Positions 25,291 to 34,540 are shown, numbered from the stretch's first letter. The stretch: 64,000 nucleotides of DNA from Jeotgalicoccus coquinae (GCF_014207425.1 NZ_JACHFF010000003.1:124001-188000); one strand, 5' to 3'. The notes: generated from the sequence alone by a model not told the origin. Numbers and translations are program-made.

Positions 25291-25689
25291 CTATTTAATG
25301 CTTGCGACTAGTGAAATTTCTAAAGGAGCATTTCCAGGCAAGGAATTAACACCAACAGCAGCTCTTGAGCCGATTACTCCATCTCCAAAAACTTCTACGA
25401 GATATTCTGATAAAAAGTCTGCAATTTTCGAATGAAAAATGAAATCATCAGATGCATTGATATACACAGTCATCATCACTATCTTATCTATGAGTTCTTC
25501 ATCAAAAATCTCTTGATTAATGACCTGAATTGCGTTTTTAATTGCCTGTTGAGCCACTGATACATACCCAGTTAAATCAGTTGTGTTATCAAGTTTACCA
25601 GTTTTTACTAGCTGTCCGTTTATTTTAGGTGTGATACCCGAAGTATAAACTCTATTTTCGTCTCGGGTAGCTAGCCTGTAATTACCCAT
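25291..25689 (-). CDS. RidA/YjgF-family enamine/imine deaminase
   Basis: 132 residues. RidA proteins hydrolyse reactive enamine/imine intermediates (such as 2-aminoacrylate) released by PLP enzymes. Visible: 'VYTSGITPKINGQLV', 'VVMMTVYIN'-type strand, and the active-site arginine in 'GSRAAVGVNSLPGNAPLEI' (about residue 105). It starts 11 bp after the stop of the upstream aminotransferase, so it is the second gene of that operon. This supports a pathway that generates an unstable imine. Confidence 0.88.
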   Translation of the reverse strand: MGNYRLATRDENRVYTSGITPKINGQLVKTGKLDNTTDLTGYVSVAQQAIKNAIQVINQEIFDEELIDKIVMMTVYINASDDFIFHSKIADFLSEYLVEVFGDGVIGSRAAVGVNSLPGNAPLEISLVASIK

Positions 25690-25700
25690 TTGGTATGACT

Positions 25701-26921
25701 TTATTTTTCGTTTTTATAATACCCCGCAACTGTAATAAGTCTTTTCACTGCTTCTACGGCTTTTTCTTTATCTTGAGAGAAATTTAGTCTGATACAATCA
25801 GTAAACTGCGGGCCGAACTGTGTACCAGGTGTCACAGTTACTTTGGCCTGCTTTTTCAAGACTTTAACAAAACTCTCACAATCAATTGAAAGATTATTGA
25901 TTTTAGGGAAAATATAGCTGCCGGCCTCTGTCATTCTTACTTCAAAACCTGCATCTTTGAATAATTCTAGCAAGGTATCTCTAATATCCTGATGAGCTCT
26001 AATTCGTTCATCCATCCAGCCAGGAGGCTCGCTAAACCAATTCTTCAGCACAATCTGACTATAGCCACTTGCTCTTAATGAAACGATAGCTTGTAGTTGT
26101 TCCATTCTGCTTATAATCTCTTGTGAACCATACGCGACACCTAGTCTGAATCCACTGAGTGATTCTGTTTTTGATGGGCCGATAATAGTTAAGATATTTT
26201 CTTTAGGCACAATATTTAAACTTGCTAGGTGCGTATAGGTTCTATTATCAAAAAGTTGACGCGAATATAATTCATCGACAATTACATTAACATCATATTT
26301 CTTGATGAGATGAGCAATTTTAGTAACTTCATCTTTACTATAAACAACTCCACTTGGGTTGTTTGGATTTGAAAAAATAAAAGTTTTTACACCATCTTTA
26401 AAACTGTGCTCTAGTTCTTCTAGATTGATGCCAGCCTTGTCTAGATGATTCAAATAGTCTAGTTGGACAGGATACAATTCACCTTGAAAGAAATGGACGA
26501 GTTTTCTGTTCGCATAATAATCGGGTTCAATAATAGCAACTTTGTCTCCCCGTGAGATAGTAGCCCCAGCAGCAAGAAATAGAGCACCCTGAGTCCCAGG
26601 CGTGATAATTATTTCATTATTGGAGTTGATTGGTGTGGAAGAGTATTTGAAAAGTTTTGCTGCTACATCCTCAAGAATATCTTCGCGTCCGCGATAAACA
26701 GTATAAGCTTGGCTGCTGCCAACTTCTTTGAAGCCGTAATTGAAGTTGTCGAGAGAACCGGGGATCGGTTCAAATACATCAACATCACCATGAGAAAAAT
26801 CGACGGGGTCTCCATCCAATTCTTCTCCCTTAAGTACAATATTGTCAAAATTCAAAAGTTTTTCTTGACCGGGTGCTAAGTCAGCATTGAGTTTGTTGAA
26901 AAGATTTTCTACTTTAGACAT
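25701..26921 (-). CDS. PLP-dependent aminotransferase class I/II
   Basis: About 406 residues, fold-type I. Visible: 'TPGTQGALFLAAGATISRGDKVAI' cofactor loop, NPNNPSGVVY, 'VIVDELYSRQLF' and the Schiff-base lysine in 'GPSKTESLSGFRLG' (about residue 248). It acts on an unidentified amino acid, as transaminase or beta-lyase. ATG 26921 follows AAAGGAG by 8 nt; a longer frame exists but would start inside the promoter. Operon with RidA, divergent from the LysR regulator. Its promoter has the same architecture as that of the symporter on the other side of lysR. Confidence 0.88.
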   Translation of the reverse strand: MSKVENLFNKLNADLAPGQEKLLNFDNIVLKGEELDGDPVDFSHGDVDVFEPIPGSLDNFNYGFKEVGSSQAYTVYRGREDILEDVAAKLFKYSSTPINSNNEIIITPGTQGALFLAAGATISRGDKVAIIEPDYYANRKLVHFFQGELYPVQLDYLNHLDKAGINLEELEHSFKDGVKTFIFSNPNNPSGVVYSKDEVTKIAHLIKKYDVNVIVDELYSRQLFDNRTYTHLASLNIVPKENILTIIGPSKTESLSGFRLGVAYGSQEIISRMEQLQAIVSLRASGYSQIVLKNWFSEPPGWMDERIRAHQDIRDTLLELFKDAGFEVRMTEAGSYIFPKINNLSIDCESFVKVLKKQAKVTVTPGTQFGPQFTDCIRLNFSQDKEKAVEAVKRLITVAGYYKNEK

Positions 26922-26961
26922 ATGACACACTCCTTTATTGTATTTACATGAAATTATGTTT

Positions 26962-27030
26962 AGAATAGCATCAATCTTCATATGATGTAAAATACGATAT
27001 AATGTGATTAATTACTATTAAATACGATAT
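26962..27030 (-). promoter_or_regulatory. Promoter and paired LysR-type sites before the aminotransferase operon
   Basis: On the minus strand: motif ATATCGTATTT at 27030-27020 and again at 27000-26990, exactly 30 bp apart. The nearer copy runs into the -35 box TTTACA (26986-26991). After 18 bp comes TATTCT (26962-26967). The arrangement is repeated before the symporter at 28060. Confidence 0.7.
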
Positions 27031-27042
27031 TTGGAGGTTTTT

Positions 27043-27948
27043 ATGAATTCATCTGAAATTGAAGCTTTTCTTGCTGTGGTTAGGTCTGGAAATATATCTA
27101 AAGCTTCTAAACAACTATTTATATCTCAATCAACAATAAGCCAGAGAATTAAAACTTTGGAAACTAAACTTGACGTTAGACTTATAGAAAGATCCAAAGG
27201 AATCACTTCTATAAAACTGAGTAACGAAGGAGAGAAATTTTATAAGATTGCTTTGCAATGGGAACAGCTCATGACTGATTCAAAGATGCTGAAACAAAAA
27301 CAATACGTTCAAAATATATCGATAGCAGGTGTCGATAGTATTGTTAACTTTGTATTAAATGATGTTTTTCGCAATATAGTTAAAGAAAATCCATCAATCA
27401 GTTATTTCTTTAGAACTCATCAATCTGATGAGATTTATACATTGATTGAAGAAAACTCTGTCGATATTGGTTTTATTCTTCAAGAAAGAGTTTCTGAATC
27501 AATTATTAAAGAAGAGTTTTTTAGAGAAGAACTCGTTCTTGTACTGAACAGAGAACCTGATAAATCACTAGTTTCTCTAGACTCACTTGATGCGACAAAA
27601 GAGTTATATATAAATTGGGGTCATATGTTTGCACTATGGCATGAAAAGAATTTTGGTTACGCAGGAACGCTCGGGGTGGAAGTCCATACAGGTGTGTTGA
27701 TTAATGAATTTTTAAAGACCGAAGAATATTGGGCAATCATTCCTGTGTCAATGGCTAAAGAATTTACTAAAGAGAGAAATCTGCAGATTATTAGATTTAA
27801 TAAAAATAAACCAATCAGAATATGTTATCTAATATACGATAAAAACAATAGGAACTTGGAAGATATATATAGTAGTATCTTAAGAAATAACGACTTGATC
27901 AACGGTAAATTAAAACTGGCTACAGATGAAATTACAGAAGAAATATAG
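27043..27948 (+). CDS. LysR-family transcriptional regulator
   Basis: About 301 residues. N-terminal winged helix ('AFLAVVRSGNISKASKQLFISQSTISQRIKTLE') and a C-terminal effector-binding domain (about 90-290). ATG 27043 follows GGAGG. It lies between two target candidates: the divergent aminotransferase-ridA operon and the co-directional symporter-aminotransferase pair. Both promoters carry the same paired motif, so it is probably the local activator of both. The inducer is likely the transported amino acid (inference). Confidence 0.9.
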   Translation: MNSSEIEAFLAVVRSGNISKASKQLFISQSTISQRIKTLETKLDVRLIERSKGITSIKLSNEGEKFYKIALQWEQLMTDSKMLKQKQYVQNISIAGVDSIVNFVLNDVFRNIVKENPSISYFFRTHQSDEIYTLIEENSVDIGFILQERVSESIIKEEFFREELVLVLNREPDKSLVSLDSLDATKELYINWGHMFALWHEKNFGYAGTLGVEVHTGVLINEFLKTEEYWAIIPVSMAKEFTKERNLQIIRFNKNKPIRICYLIYDKNNRNLEDIYSSILRNNDLINGKLKLATDEITEEI

Positions 27949-27952
27949 TGAA

Positions 27953-28020
27953 ATATCGTATTTTGTAGTAATTATTATGAAAAACGTGTATTTTACAATA
28001 TTCTGAAAAATTGATATTCT
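27953..28020 (+). promoter_or_regulatory. Promoter and paired LysR-type sites before the symporter
   Basis: ATATCGTATTT at 27953-27963 and a degenerate copy (CGTGTATTTT, 27985-27994); their TATTTT cores are 30 bp apart. The second copy leads into TTTACA (27992-27997), a 17-bp spacer and TATTCT (28015-28020). The layout mirrors 26962-27030. Confidence 0.7.
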
Positions 28021-28059
28021 TCTTTATGAAAGGGTTTTCATAAAGGGGGGGAGAAGCGT

Positions 28060-29316
28060 TTGAAAATGTGGTTTAAGTTGCCTTTATATACTCAAATAGC
28101 GATAGGAGCTGTTATCGGGGTTATAGTTGGGTTTATATTAGGAGAAAATGTAAGATTTATTGCACCAATAGGAGATGCGTTCTTACAGTTACTAAAAATG
28201 CTTATTATCCCATTGGTCATTACGACTATATTATCTGGAATATTAAAATTGAATGATATAAAATCATTCGGTAAAGTTGGCGGAGGTTTTTTATTCTATT
28301 TAATAATTACAAGTCTAATAGCAACGACTATCGGTTTTTTAGTTGCGATGGTAATACAGCCAGGTAAAGGAAACACAAGTTTTTTAAATCATGGGGAAAG
28401 TGTTGAAGCGGAAGAATTTAGTTTTTCAGATCATTTCTTAAGTATGATTCCTGCTAATATATTTGAATCATTAGCGAATATGGATATGCTGCCAATAATT
28501 ATTTTTACAATAGCAATTGGTCTAGTTATTTTAAGTTTAGGAAAAGAAAAAAATTCTACAGTTGTTAAATTTATAGATGAAGCTGCTAATATTATGCTGA
28601 GATTAACTGAATTCGTAATTCAACTTGCCCCATATGGAATTTTTGCTTTGCTTGCAAGTTTAGTTGGGACTTTTGGTTCAGATATGCTGAGTGCGGTGGC
28701 TTCATTTATTTTGGCCGATTACATTGCAATGGCTATAGTATTCTTGGTCGTATATCCATTGATATTAAAATTCATAACAAAGTTAAGTCCGTTTCAATTT
28801 TATAAGAATGTTTATCCATCTATATTATTCGCATTTACAACTTCAACGAGTTCAGCGACAATACCTGTCTCTTTAAGAGTAATGAAGAAGAATGTAGGAA
28901 TCTCTGAAAAAACTGCTGGATTTACAATTCCTTTTGGTGCTACTGCAAATATGGATGGAATGGCAGTAGCCCTTGGTGTAATCAGTGTGTTTGCCACTAA
29001 TTTATATGGTATAGAACTGACATTCGGTTTGTTCTTACAAATAGTGTTTTTAGGTTTAGTTTTGAGTATTGGTGCAGCGGGTGTCAGGGGCGCAGGGATA
29101 ATATTTTCGATGATTTTACTAGAAACTTTAGGTATGCCATTAGAATTGGTGCCGGTACTTGCAGCAATTTGGCCCATCATAGATATGGGGCATACGACAG
29201 TTAACGTTACAAGCGATTTAACAGGAACTACATTAGTTGCCAGAAAAACTGGAGATTTTGATGAAGAAATATTTTATCAGAAAAATGTTAATGAAAATAG
29301 TAATAATAAAGCATAA
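28060..29316 (+). CDS. DAACS-family amino acid:cation symporter
   Basis: 418 residues, a GltP/GltT-like uptake carrier. HP1 'FTTSTSSATIPVS', the 'PFGATANMDGMAVA' version of the NMDGT motif and 'DMGHTTVNVTSDLTG' in TM8 are all present, closer to canonical than the carrier at 15974. Start: TTG 28060 (spacing 6 from GGGGGAG) or ATG 28066 (spacing 12); TTG is preferred. First gene of a two-gene unit with the class V enzyme 16 bp downstream. Likely imports the amino acid processed by the two PLP enzymes. Confidence 0.88.
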   Translation: MKMWFKLPLYTQIAIGAVIGVIVGFILGENVRFIAPIGDAFLQLLKMLIIPLVITTILSGILKLNDIKSFGKVGGGFLFYLIITSLIATTIGFLVAMVIQPGKGNTSFLNHGESVEAEEFSFSDHFLSMIPANIFESLANMDMLPIIIFTIAIGLVILSLGKEKNSTVVKFIDEAANIMLRLTEFVIQLAPYGIFALLASLVGTFGSDMLSAVASFILADYIAMAIVFLVVYPLILKFITKLSPFQFYKNVYPSILFAFTTSTSSATIPVSLRVMKKNVGISEKTAGFTIPFGATANMDGMAVALGVISVFATNLYGIELTFGLFLQIVFLGLVLSIGAAGVRGAGIIFSMILLETLGMPLELVPVLAAIWPIIDMGHTTVNVTSDLTGTTLVARKTGDFDEEIFYQKNVNENSNNKA

Positions 29317-29332
29317 TTTAAGGGGGATTTGA

Positions 29333-30607
29333 ATGACTAACAGAAATACAGAATTTTTTCCAAAAGATCTTCAGGATAAGCTGAGAAATCAATTTTACTT
29401 TTTAGATTCGGATTTAAATGGCAATAAAAGAATATTTTTTGAAAATGCAGGTGGAGCGCTAAGATTGAAAAGTGCTGTTGAAAAGTATGTGGAAGTATCA
29501 AAAATTCCAGATTCACCTGTAAGGGATTACGATATTGCTCAGATGATTAATCAAGATATCACTGACGGTAAGAAAGATATCAGCATGTTGCTGAATGCAG
29601 AAGGTGGAGAAATTGCAATATCTTTGACTGCATCTAAAATCATGTTTGAAATGATCACGGTCGCTGCAATAAATTTACCTAAAGGTAATATAGTAACGAC
29701 CTCGATAGAACATCCTTCATCTTACGATGCTTGTGAATTCTCTTCACAGCAATATGGACACGAATTAAGAGTGGCAAAAGCTGACCAGGGTACCGGAAGT
29801 GTATTTTTAGAGGAATTACTTTCACATATTGATGAGGAAACAAGAATAGTTTCATTGATTCTAACATCTAATATTACTGGAGGTATGCATGATTTGAAGA
29901 AATATACTCAAGCTATTCATGAGAGAAATAGTGAAGCAATCATTATAGTGGATGCTGTTCAAGGAGCACCCCATGAGCTGATTGATTTGAGTAAATGTCA
30001 TGTGGATGGAATAAATATCGCACCTTACAAAATGTTTGGATTGCGAGGTGTAGGGTTTGCTTGGTTGTCAAATAGACTTGCATGCATGCCGCATCATAGG
30101 TTACTTGCAACGGCAGAAACAAACTGGGATTTAGGAAGTGCTACACCAGCTCATTATGCTTCATTTTCTAAAATTGTAGATTATATCTGTGAAATTGGAA
30201 TGTATTATATAGGAGAAACTGATAGAAGAACTTTAATAGAAGAAGGTATGAACAGAATTAAACTGCAGGAACAGGCAATACTGAACAGATTGCTTAACGG
30301 TTCAGAAACAATACAGGGTACAAAACAACTAAACAATGTAATGATTCATTTCGAAAAAGAAAATGGTATTGACCAGGATTTAATACTGGCAATGACTTTC
30401 AGTAATATTTCAAATAACAAAGCTGTTGAAGTATATAAAGAGAACAGTATACAAGTCTTTGCTAGAGAGGCAAGTAGTCATTATTCAAAACGTATTCTTG
30501 AATCAGTAGGGTTGGATTCATTGGTCAGGGTGTCTCCAATACATGTTCATAATTCAGAAGATGTAGATGAGTTTTTAAGAGTAACGAAAATAATAAATAA
30601 TATGTAA
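29333..30607 (+). CDS. Class V aminotransferase / cysteine desulfurase-like PLP enzyme
   Basis: 424 residues, fold-type I PLP enzyme of the NifS/CsdA superfamily. Visible: 'IFFENAGGALRL', 'TSIEHPSSY', 'IIIVDAVQGAPHELIDL' (PLP aspartate about 206) and the lysine in 'APYKMFGLRGVGFAW' (about 231). A clear catalytic-loop cysteine of the NifS/SufS type is not obvious, so it may be a transaminase or lyase rather than a sulfur donor. Together with the symporter, the class I/II enzyme and RidA it forms a catabolic set for an amino acid. Confidence 0.82.
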   Translation: MTNRNTEFFPKDLQDKLRNQFYFLDSDLNGNKRIFFENAGGALRLKSAVEKYVEVSKIPDSPVRDYDIAQMINQDITDGKKDISMLLNAEGGEIAISLTASKIMFEMITVAAINLPKGNIVTTSIEHPSSYDACEFSSQQYGHELRVAKADQGTGSVFLEELLSHIDEETRIVSLILTSNITGGMHDLKKYTQAIHERNSEAIIIVDAVQGAPHELIDLSKCHVDGINIAPYKMFGLRGVGFAWLSNRLACMPHHRLLATAETNWDLGSATPAHYASFSKIVDYICEIGMYYIGETDRRTLIEEGMNRIKLQEQAILNRLLNGSETIQGTKQLNNVMIHFEKENGIDQDLILAMTFSNISNNKAVEVYKENSIQVFAREASSHYSKRILESVGLDSLVRVSPIHVHNSEDVDEFLRVTKIINNM

Positions 30608-30661
30608 TACAAAGGAAATTTGAATCTCATTTCTTGTTCAGATTATTTTAATATCTTACAT

Positions 30662-30702
30662 AAAAACAGTAATTGCTATCACTTTTGGTAATTACTGTTT
30701 TT
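30662..30702 (+). terminator. Terminator of the symporter-PLP enzyme operon
   Basis: 13-bp perfect arms 30662-30674 and 30690-30702 with a 15-nt loop; the right arm ends in TTTTT. Confidence 0.8.
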
Positions 30703-30774
30703 AATTTAAGCGAGTTAAAGTAATAAATCCCGGGTATATACATATTAATTCAGAAATTAGGAGTGATCGGACTT

Positions 30775-30966
30775 ATGAAGAAATTTGCAGTTGTTTCAAC
30801 AATGCTTGCAGTGCTCGCACTTGCGGCATGCGGCGATGATACAGAGGATGAGGATACAGGGACAGATGAAACAGGTGTTGAAGAGTCTGATGTGGAGGAC
30901 GATATGCTGGATGATGACGAGGACCACGGAGACGATGACAACAACGACAATGAGAACGACGACTAA
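30775..30966 (+). CDS. Small acidic lipoprotein (63 residues)
   Basis: Signal peptide with lipobox MKKFAVVSTMLAVLALAACG, then a tail almost entirely of Asp, Glu, Thr and Asn. Related in design to the protein at 25046-25210. ATG 30775 is preferred over an upstream in-frame start because AGGAG lies at about 30760. A terminator follows. Function unknown; the charged tail may trap cations or space other surface molecules. Confidence 0.78.
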   Translation: MKKFAVVSTMLAVLALAACGDDTEDEDTGTDETGVEESDVEDDMLDDDEDHGDDDNNDNENDD

Positions 30967-30975
30967 AGAATAATG

Positions 30976-31005
30976 AGGTGCTGCCTATTTAGGCAGCATC
31001 TTTTC
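30976..31005 (+). terminator. Terminator of the small lipoprotein gene
   Basis: Arms 30976-30986 and 30991-31001 (11 bp, one G-U) with a 4-nt loop and TTTT following. Confidence 0.8.
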
Positions 31006-31107
31006 AGTTTAAAATGACTATTTAGTGACTTTGCATGTTCTGACAAATAAATTTTTCCGCCTTCATTTATAATGGACAGGAAGCTAACAAATACAGAGGT
31101 GAAAATT

Positions 31108-32499
31108 GTGTCTCAGACAATTATGAAAGCGCAAACACCCAACAGGATTATTCTAGGTATTATATTAACAATCCTGACATACTGGCTGTTTGCCCAGGCA
31201 TTTTTAAACATTGCTCCCGAAGTGCAGGAGACATACAGCAGCACCAGCAGCAGTATTATCAACCTGTCCGTCAGCCTGACGTCACTCATTACAGGAATTT
31301 TTATGGTGGCAGCAGGGAACATTGCAGATAAAATCGGTTATAAAAAAATTACGATTATTGGTATCTTTTTAAGCATAATCGGTTCTATTATTATTATTCT
31401 GCCATTCCATACATCGTTTTTAATTATCGGCCGTATTGTCCAGGGGTTCTCGGCAGCAATGATTATGCCGGCAACTATTTCAATTTTTAATCATATATTT
31501 GAAGGAGAAGAGCGCCGCAAAGCACTCAGTTACTGGTCGCTTGGTGCGTTCGGCGGTACCGGTCTTGCATCGCTGTTTGCCGGGACGATGGCAACTTTTG
31601 TGGCGTGGCAGTGGATATTTATCGTGTCGATTGTACTGTCTCTGATCGGTCTGTTTTTACTTAAAAATATTCAAGATGTACACGATAAAAACCGCGGACC
31701 GATTAATTTCGACTTTGCCGGATTATCTATTTTCGTCGTCATGATCGGGGCGCTCAGTATTTTTATTACACAGGGTGAGGTGCTCGGATGGACGAGTGCC
31801 GTATCATTTATACTGATAGTGATATTCGTTATCGGACTGATTGTTTTTATCGCACTGGAAAAAAGAAAACGTGCACCGTTCCTTGAGCTGTCACTGTTTT
31901 CGAACAAAGCATTTTTAGGCACTGTTGTAACGAACTTCCTGCTGAATACGGCAATCGGTTCGCTCGCGCTGTTTAATATTTATACTCAGCAGGCGCTCGG
32001 TATGACTGCTTTTTCAGCCAGTCTGGTGACCATTCCTTATATTTTAACGATGCTCGTTGCGATTAAAGCCGGCGAAAAGAGTATCGCTAAATTCGGTCCG
32101 AAACGTGCGCTGGTTACGGCGCCTGTCCTTCTAGGGCTCGGTTTAATTATGCTGTCGCTGACATTTTTAGAAGGCACTGTATATATTATGTCATGTCTGA
32201 TCGGTTTTGGATTTTTCGGAATAGGTATCGGTCTGTTTGCGACACCGGCACTCGACACGGCAGTGTCAACAACACCAAGAGACAAAGTTGGGGTTGCTTC
32301 TGCAATTTTCAAAATGGCATCGACGCTTGGCGGGGCATTCGGTATTGCGATTATCGTTTCCGTTTACTCAGCACTGTCGAATACATTTTCAGTGGCTGCA
32401 GCGGGAAGCGCGGCGTTTATCGTTAACGTTGTACTGCTCGCGGTTGCATTCATCTTCGCTCTTGTTGTGATTCCAAAAGTGAGTATGAAGGACAAGTAG
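31108..32499 (+). CDS. MFS drug exporter, DHA2 (14-helix) family
   Basis: About 463 residues with 14 predicted membrane helices. Proton-driven multidrug efflux family (EmrB/QacA type). Motif A is visible as 'GNIADKIGYKKI' and the motif C-like region as 'SLGAFGGTGLASLFAGTMA'. GTG 31108 is chosen because GAGGTG lies 7 nt before it; the ATG at 31072 is inside a TATAAT box (31068-31073) and so would be upstream of the transcript start. Substrate unknown. Confidence 0.88.
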   Translation: MSQTIMKAQTPNRIILGIILTILTYWLFAQAFLNIAPEVQETYSSTSSSIINLSVSLTSLITGIFMVAAGNIADKIGYKKITIIGIFLSIIGSIIIILPFHTSFLIIGRIVQGFSAAMIMPATISIFNHIFEGEERRKALSYWSLGAFGGTGLASLFAGTMATFVAWQWIFIVSIVLSLIGLFLLKNIQDVHDKNRGPINFDFAGLSIFVVMIGALSIFITQGEVLGWTSAVSFILIVIFVIGLIVFIALEKRKRAPFLELSLFSNKAFLGTVVTNFLLNTAIGSLALFNIYTQQALGMTAFSASLVTIPYILTMLVAIKAGEKSIAKFGPKRALVTAPVLLGLGLIMLSLTFLEGTVYIMSCLIGFGFFGIGIGLFATPALDTAVSTTPRDKVGVASAIFKMASTLGGAFGIAIIVSVYSALSNTFSVAAAGSAAFIVNVVLLAVAFIFALVVIPKVSMKDK

Positions 32500-32577
32500 G
32501 GTCAAGCGGAACTTTTTATGAAGGATAAAAGTTGTGGTAGCATTGAATCAACAAATTGATGCGGGAGCGAATGAGTA

Positions 32578-33396
32578 ATGAAAATTGGTGTTATTTCAGA
32601 TTTGCACATCGATCGTTATAACAGCGAGACGCTGAAGCAGAAAGATTTTTCTCTGACGCTCGCAAACGAAGTGTCACGGGCGGCGCTGGATATACTGCTG
32701 ATTGCCGGTGATATTTCTAACGATCACGTCCGTTCGTACCGTTTTATGCAGGAACTCGAACAGCTGACCGGTGTGACGATTTACTTTGTGCCGGGCAACC
32801 ACGACTTTTGGAACTTTAGCGGGGATGCGAAAAGTACCCGGGAAATATATGAATACTTTAAAGATACGAAGTACTTTAAAGAAGGTTCACCGATTGATCT
32901 TGGTGACGACTGGGCGCTCGTAATGAATCCGGCCTGGTATGACTACACGTATGCGAGCGACCGTTTTTCGCTGGAGCGTTTAAGTCAGCGGGAATTTTAC
33001 GGCGGCACGTGGCAGGATAAAGTTAAAATCAACTGGGGCATGACGGACCCGGAAGTATCTAAAATGATGGCGGAACGCGCCGCAGCTGATTTGGAAACGG
33101 TGCGGGATAAGAAGATTATTCTGATGACGCATGTCGCGACGCACAAAACATTCAGGGTGCCGATGCCGAACCGTCTGTTTGATTACTATAATGCGTTCAT
33201 CGGCACGTCGGACTTCGACTCTTTTTATGAAGATTACGATATCCGCTACAGCATTATGGGACACATTCACTTCAGACATCAGGTCAGTGAAGGCGGCACG
33301 GATTACATCTGTGCATGTCTCGGTTACAAACGCGAGTGGCGGACTAAAGATATCGTGCATGAGATGCGGGACGCTTTGCAGGTTATAGAAATTTAA
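32578..33396 (+). CDS. Calcineurin-like metallophosphoesterase
   Basis: 272-residue dinuclear-metal phosphoesterase. All signature blocks are present in order: 'ISDLHID' (D-x-H), 'IAGDISND' (G-D), 'VPGNHDFW' (G-N-H-D), 'MTHVATH' and 'GHIHFRH'. Cytoplasmic. 78 bp after the MFS gene with no terminator between, so it may be co-transcribed. The physiological substrate cannot be told from sequence. Confidence 0.9.
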   Translation: MKIGVISDLHIDRYNSETLKQKDFSLTLANEVSRAALDILLIAGDISNDHVRSYRFMQELEQLTGVTIYFVPGNHDFWNFSGDAKSTREIYEYFKDTKYFKEGSPIDLGDDWALVMNPAWYDYTYASDRFSLERLSQREFYGGTWQDKVKINWGMTDPEVSKMMAERAAADLETVRDKKIILMTHVATHKTFRVPMPNRLFDYYNAFIGTSDFDSFYEDYDIRYSIMGHIHFRHQVSEGGTDYICACLGYKREWRTKDIVHEMRDALQVIEI

Positions 33397-33409
33397 TAAG
33401 AGAACCATC

Positions 33410-33432
33410 AACCACCTTTTCCGGTGGTTTTT
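33410..33432 (+). terminator. Terminator of the phosphoesterase gene
   Basis: AACCACC (33410-33416) pairs with GGTGGTT (33423-33429), with a 6-nt loop and a T-run. Confidence 0.75.
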
Positions 33433-33550
33433 GTATTTTTCTGGGAATTCATTGTATCTATCCAGGAAATTAAAATAACTTGTACGAAATAAAAATAAAT
33501 CGCTGATTTTCCCTATATATAGTATGAGAGGACTTTTAAGGAGGAAATCA

Positions 33551-34531
33551 ATGATTATATCAGAACGGAAAATCAGTAAAGAACTGGCATTTTACAGAGC
33601 ACTCAGTTCCCGCTTTTGTCTGGAAGAAAAAGATGCGAAAAAATTGTCGGTGCTGGAGCGCGGTTATAAGGGAGAACGTATTTATGACGAAGTGTTTGAT
33701 GAAGAGGGCCACAGTTCGGTATTTGTCTTCCGGGATATTTATTTGAGAATCGAGGACAGTACAGCGCAGTACGACGCTCTGATTGTGAGCGATGCGGGAA
33801 TAACAGTGAATGAGATAAAAAACTACTCGGGTTTTTATCGTGTGGAGAGAGGAAAATGGTATGCCGGAAACTTTGAGGTGCCGGATGATCCCCCGGCGCA
33901 GCTGAAACGCGCTATGAATAAGCTGCTCAAACTGAAGTATATTCACCGGTTAAATTTCGATATAGAGGGGAAGGTTGTTTTTCCGCATATAGATTTCCGG
34001 CTGAATTTTGATAATCAGGATGTCCGTGAGAGATTGGTGATGAGATCTGAGCTGCGTGATTATTTAAAGAGATTTTCGAACGAGTACGCCGGCCGGTACG
34101 CGGAACGAATTGCGGAAGCGGTGTCTTCACATATTATTGATAATCCATTTTTTGATAAGAGCGCGAATTTTGATTCAGTGAGTAAAGGATTGTACTGCGG
34201 GAATTGCGGGGGATTTGAGGTTGAAACATGGGCATATCATTTCTTCTGTACTGCATGCAAATCCAGAGAAACGAAAGAATCTCATGTTATTCGCGCGCTA
34301 AGTGATTATACTGCATTATTTACGAACGAAAAATTAACGAGAAAACGCTTATTGGAATTTATCGATTACAAAGTCAGTCCGCGTACGATTGTAAGAATGC
34401 TGAGTAAATATTGTACTCGATTTGGTGCGGGGAATGCGACTTATTATGAGTTTAATTATGAAAATTACGAAGATGTGGTAGAAAATCATGAATATATTAG
34501 AAGGTATAAGAATCATATGATTAAAATCTAG
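33551..34531 (+). CDS. NERD-domain protein
   Basis: About 326 residues. The first half (about 30-150) looks like a NERD (nuclease-related) domain, with 'ERGYKGERIYDEVF' and the 'YDALIVSDAGITVNEIKNYSGFYRV' strand carrying the D...ExK-type residues. The second half has a CxxC...CxxC zinc-ribbon-like pair ('YCGNCGG' and 'FCTACKS', about 220-245) and a C-terminal helical region that could bind DNA. AGGAGG lies just before ATG 33551. Role unknown; nucleic-acid processing is implied by the domain. Confidence 0.75.
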   Translation: MIISERKISKELAFYRALSSRFCLEEKDAKKLSVLERGYKGERIYDEVFDEEGHSSVFVFRDIYLRIEDSTAQYDALIVSDAGITVNEIKNYSGFYRVERGKWYAGNFEVPDDPPAQLKRAMNKLLKLKYIHRLNFDIEGKVVFPHIDFRLNFDNQDVRERLVMRSELRDYLKRFSNEYAGRYAERIAEAVSSHIIDNPFFDKSANFDSVSKGLYCGNCGGFEVETWAYHFFCTACKSRETKESHVIRALSDYTALFTNEKLTRKRLLEFIDYKVSPRTIVRMLSKYCTRFGAGNATYYEFNYENYEDVVENHEYIRRYKNHMIKI

Positions 34532-34540
34532 GATTACCTA

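Noticed and set aside
30750..30950. Serine-rich frame opposite the acidic lipoprotein
   Set aside because: Complement of GAT/GAC/GAA-rich codons always reads as Ser-rich; no independent evidence.
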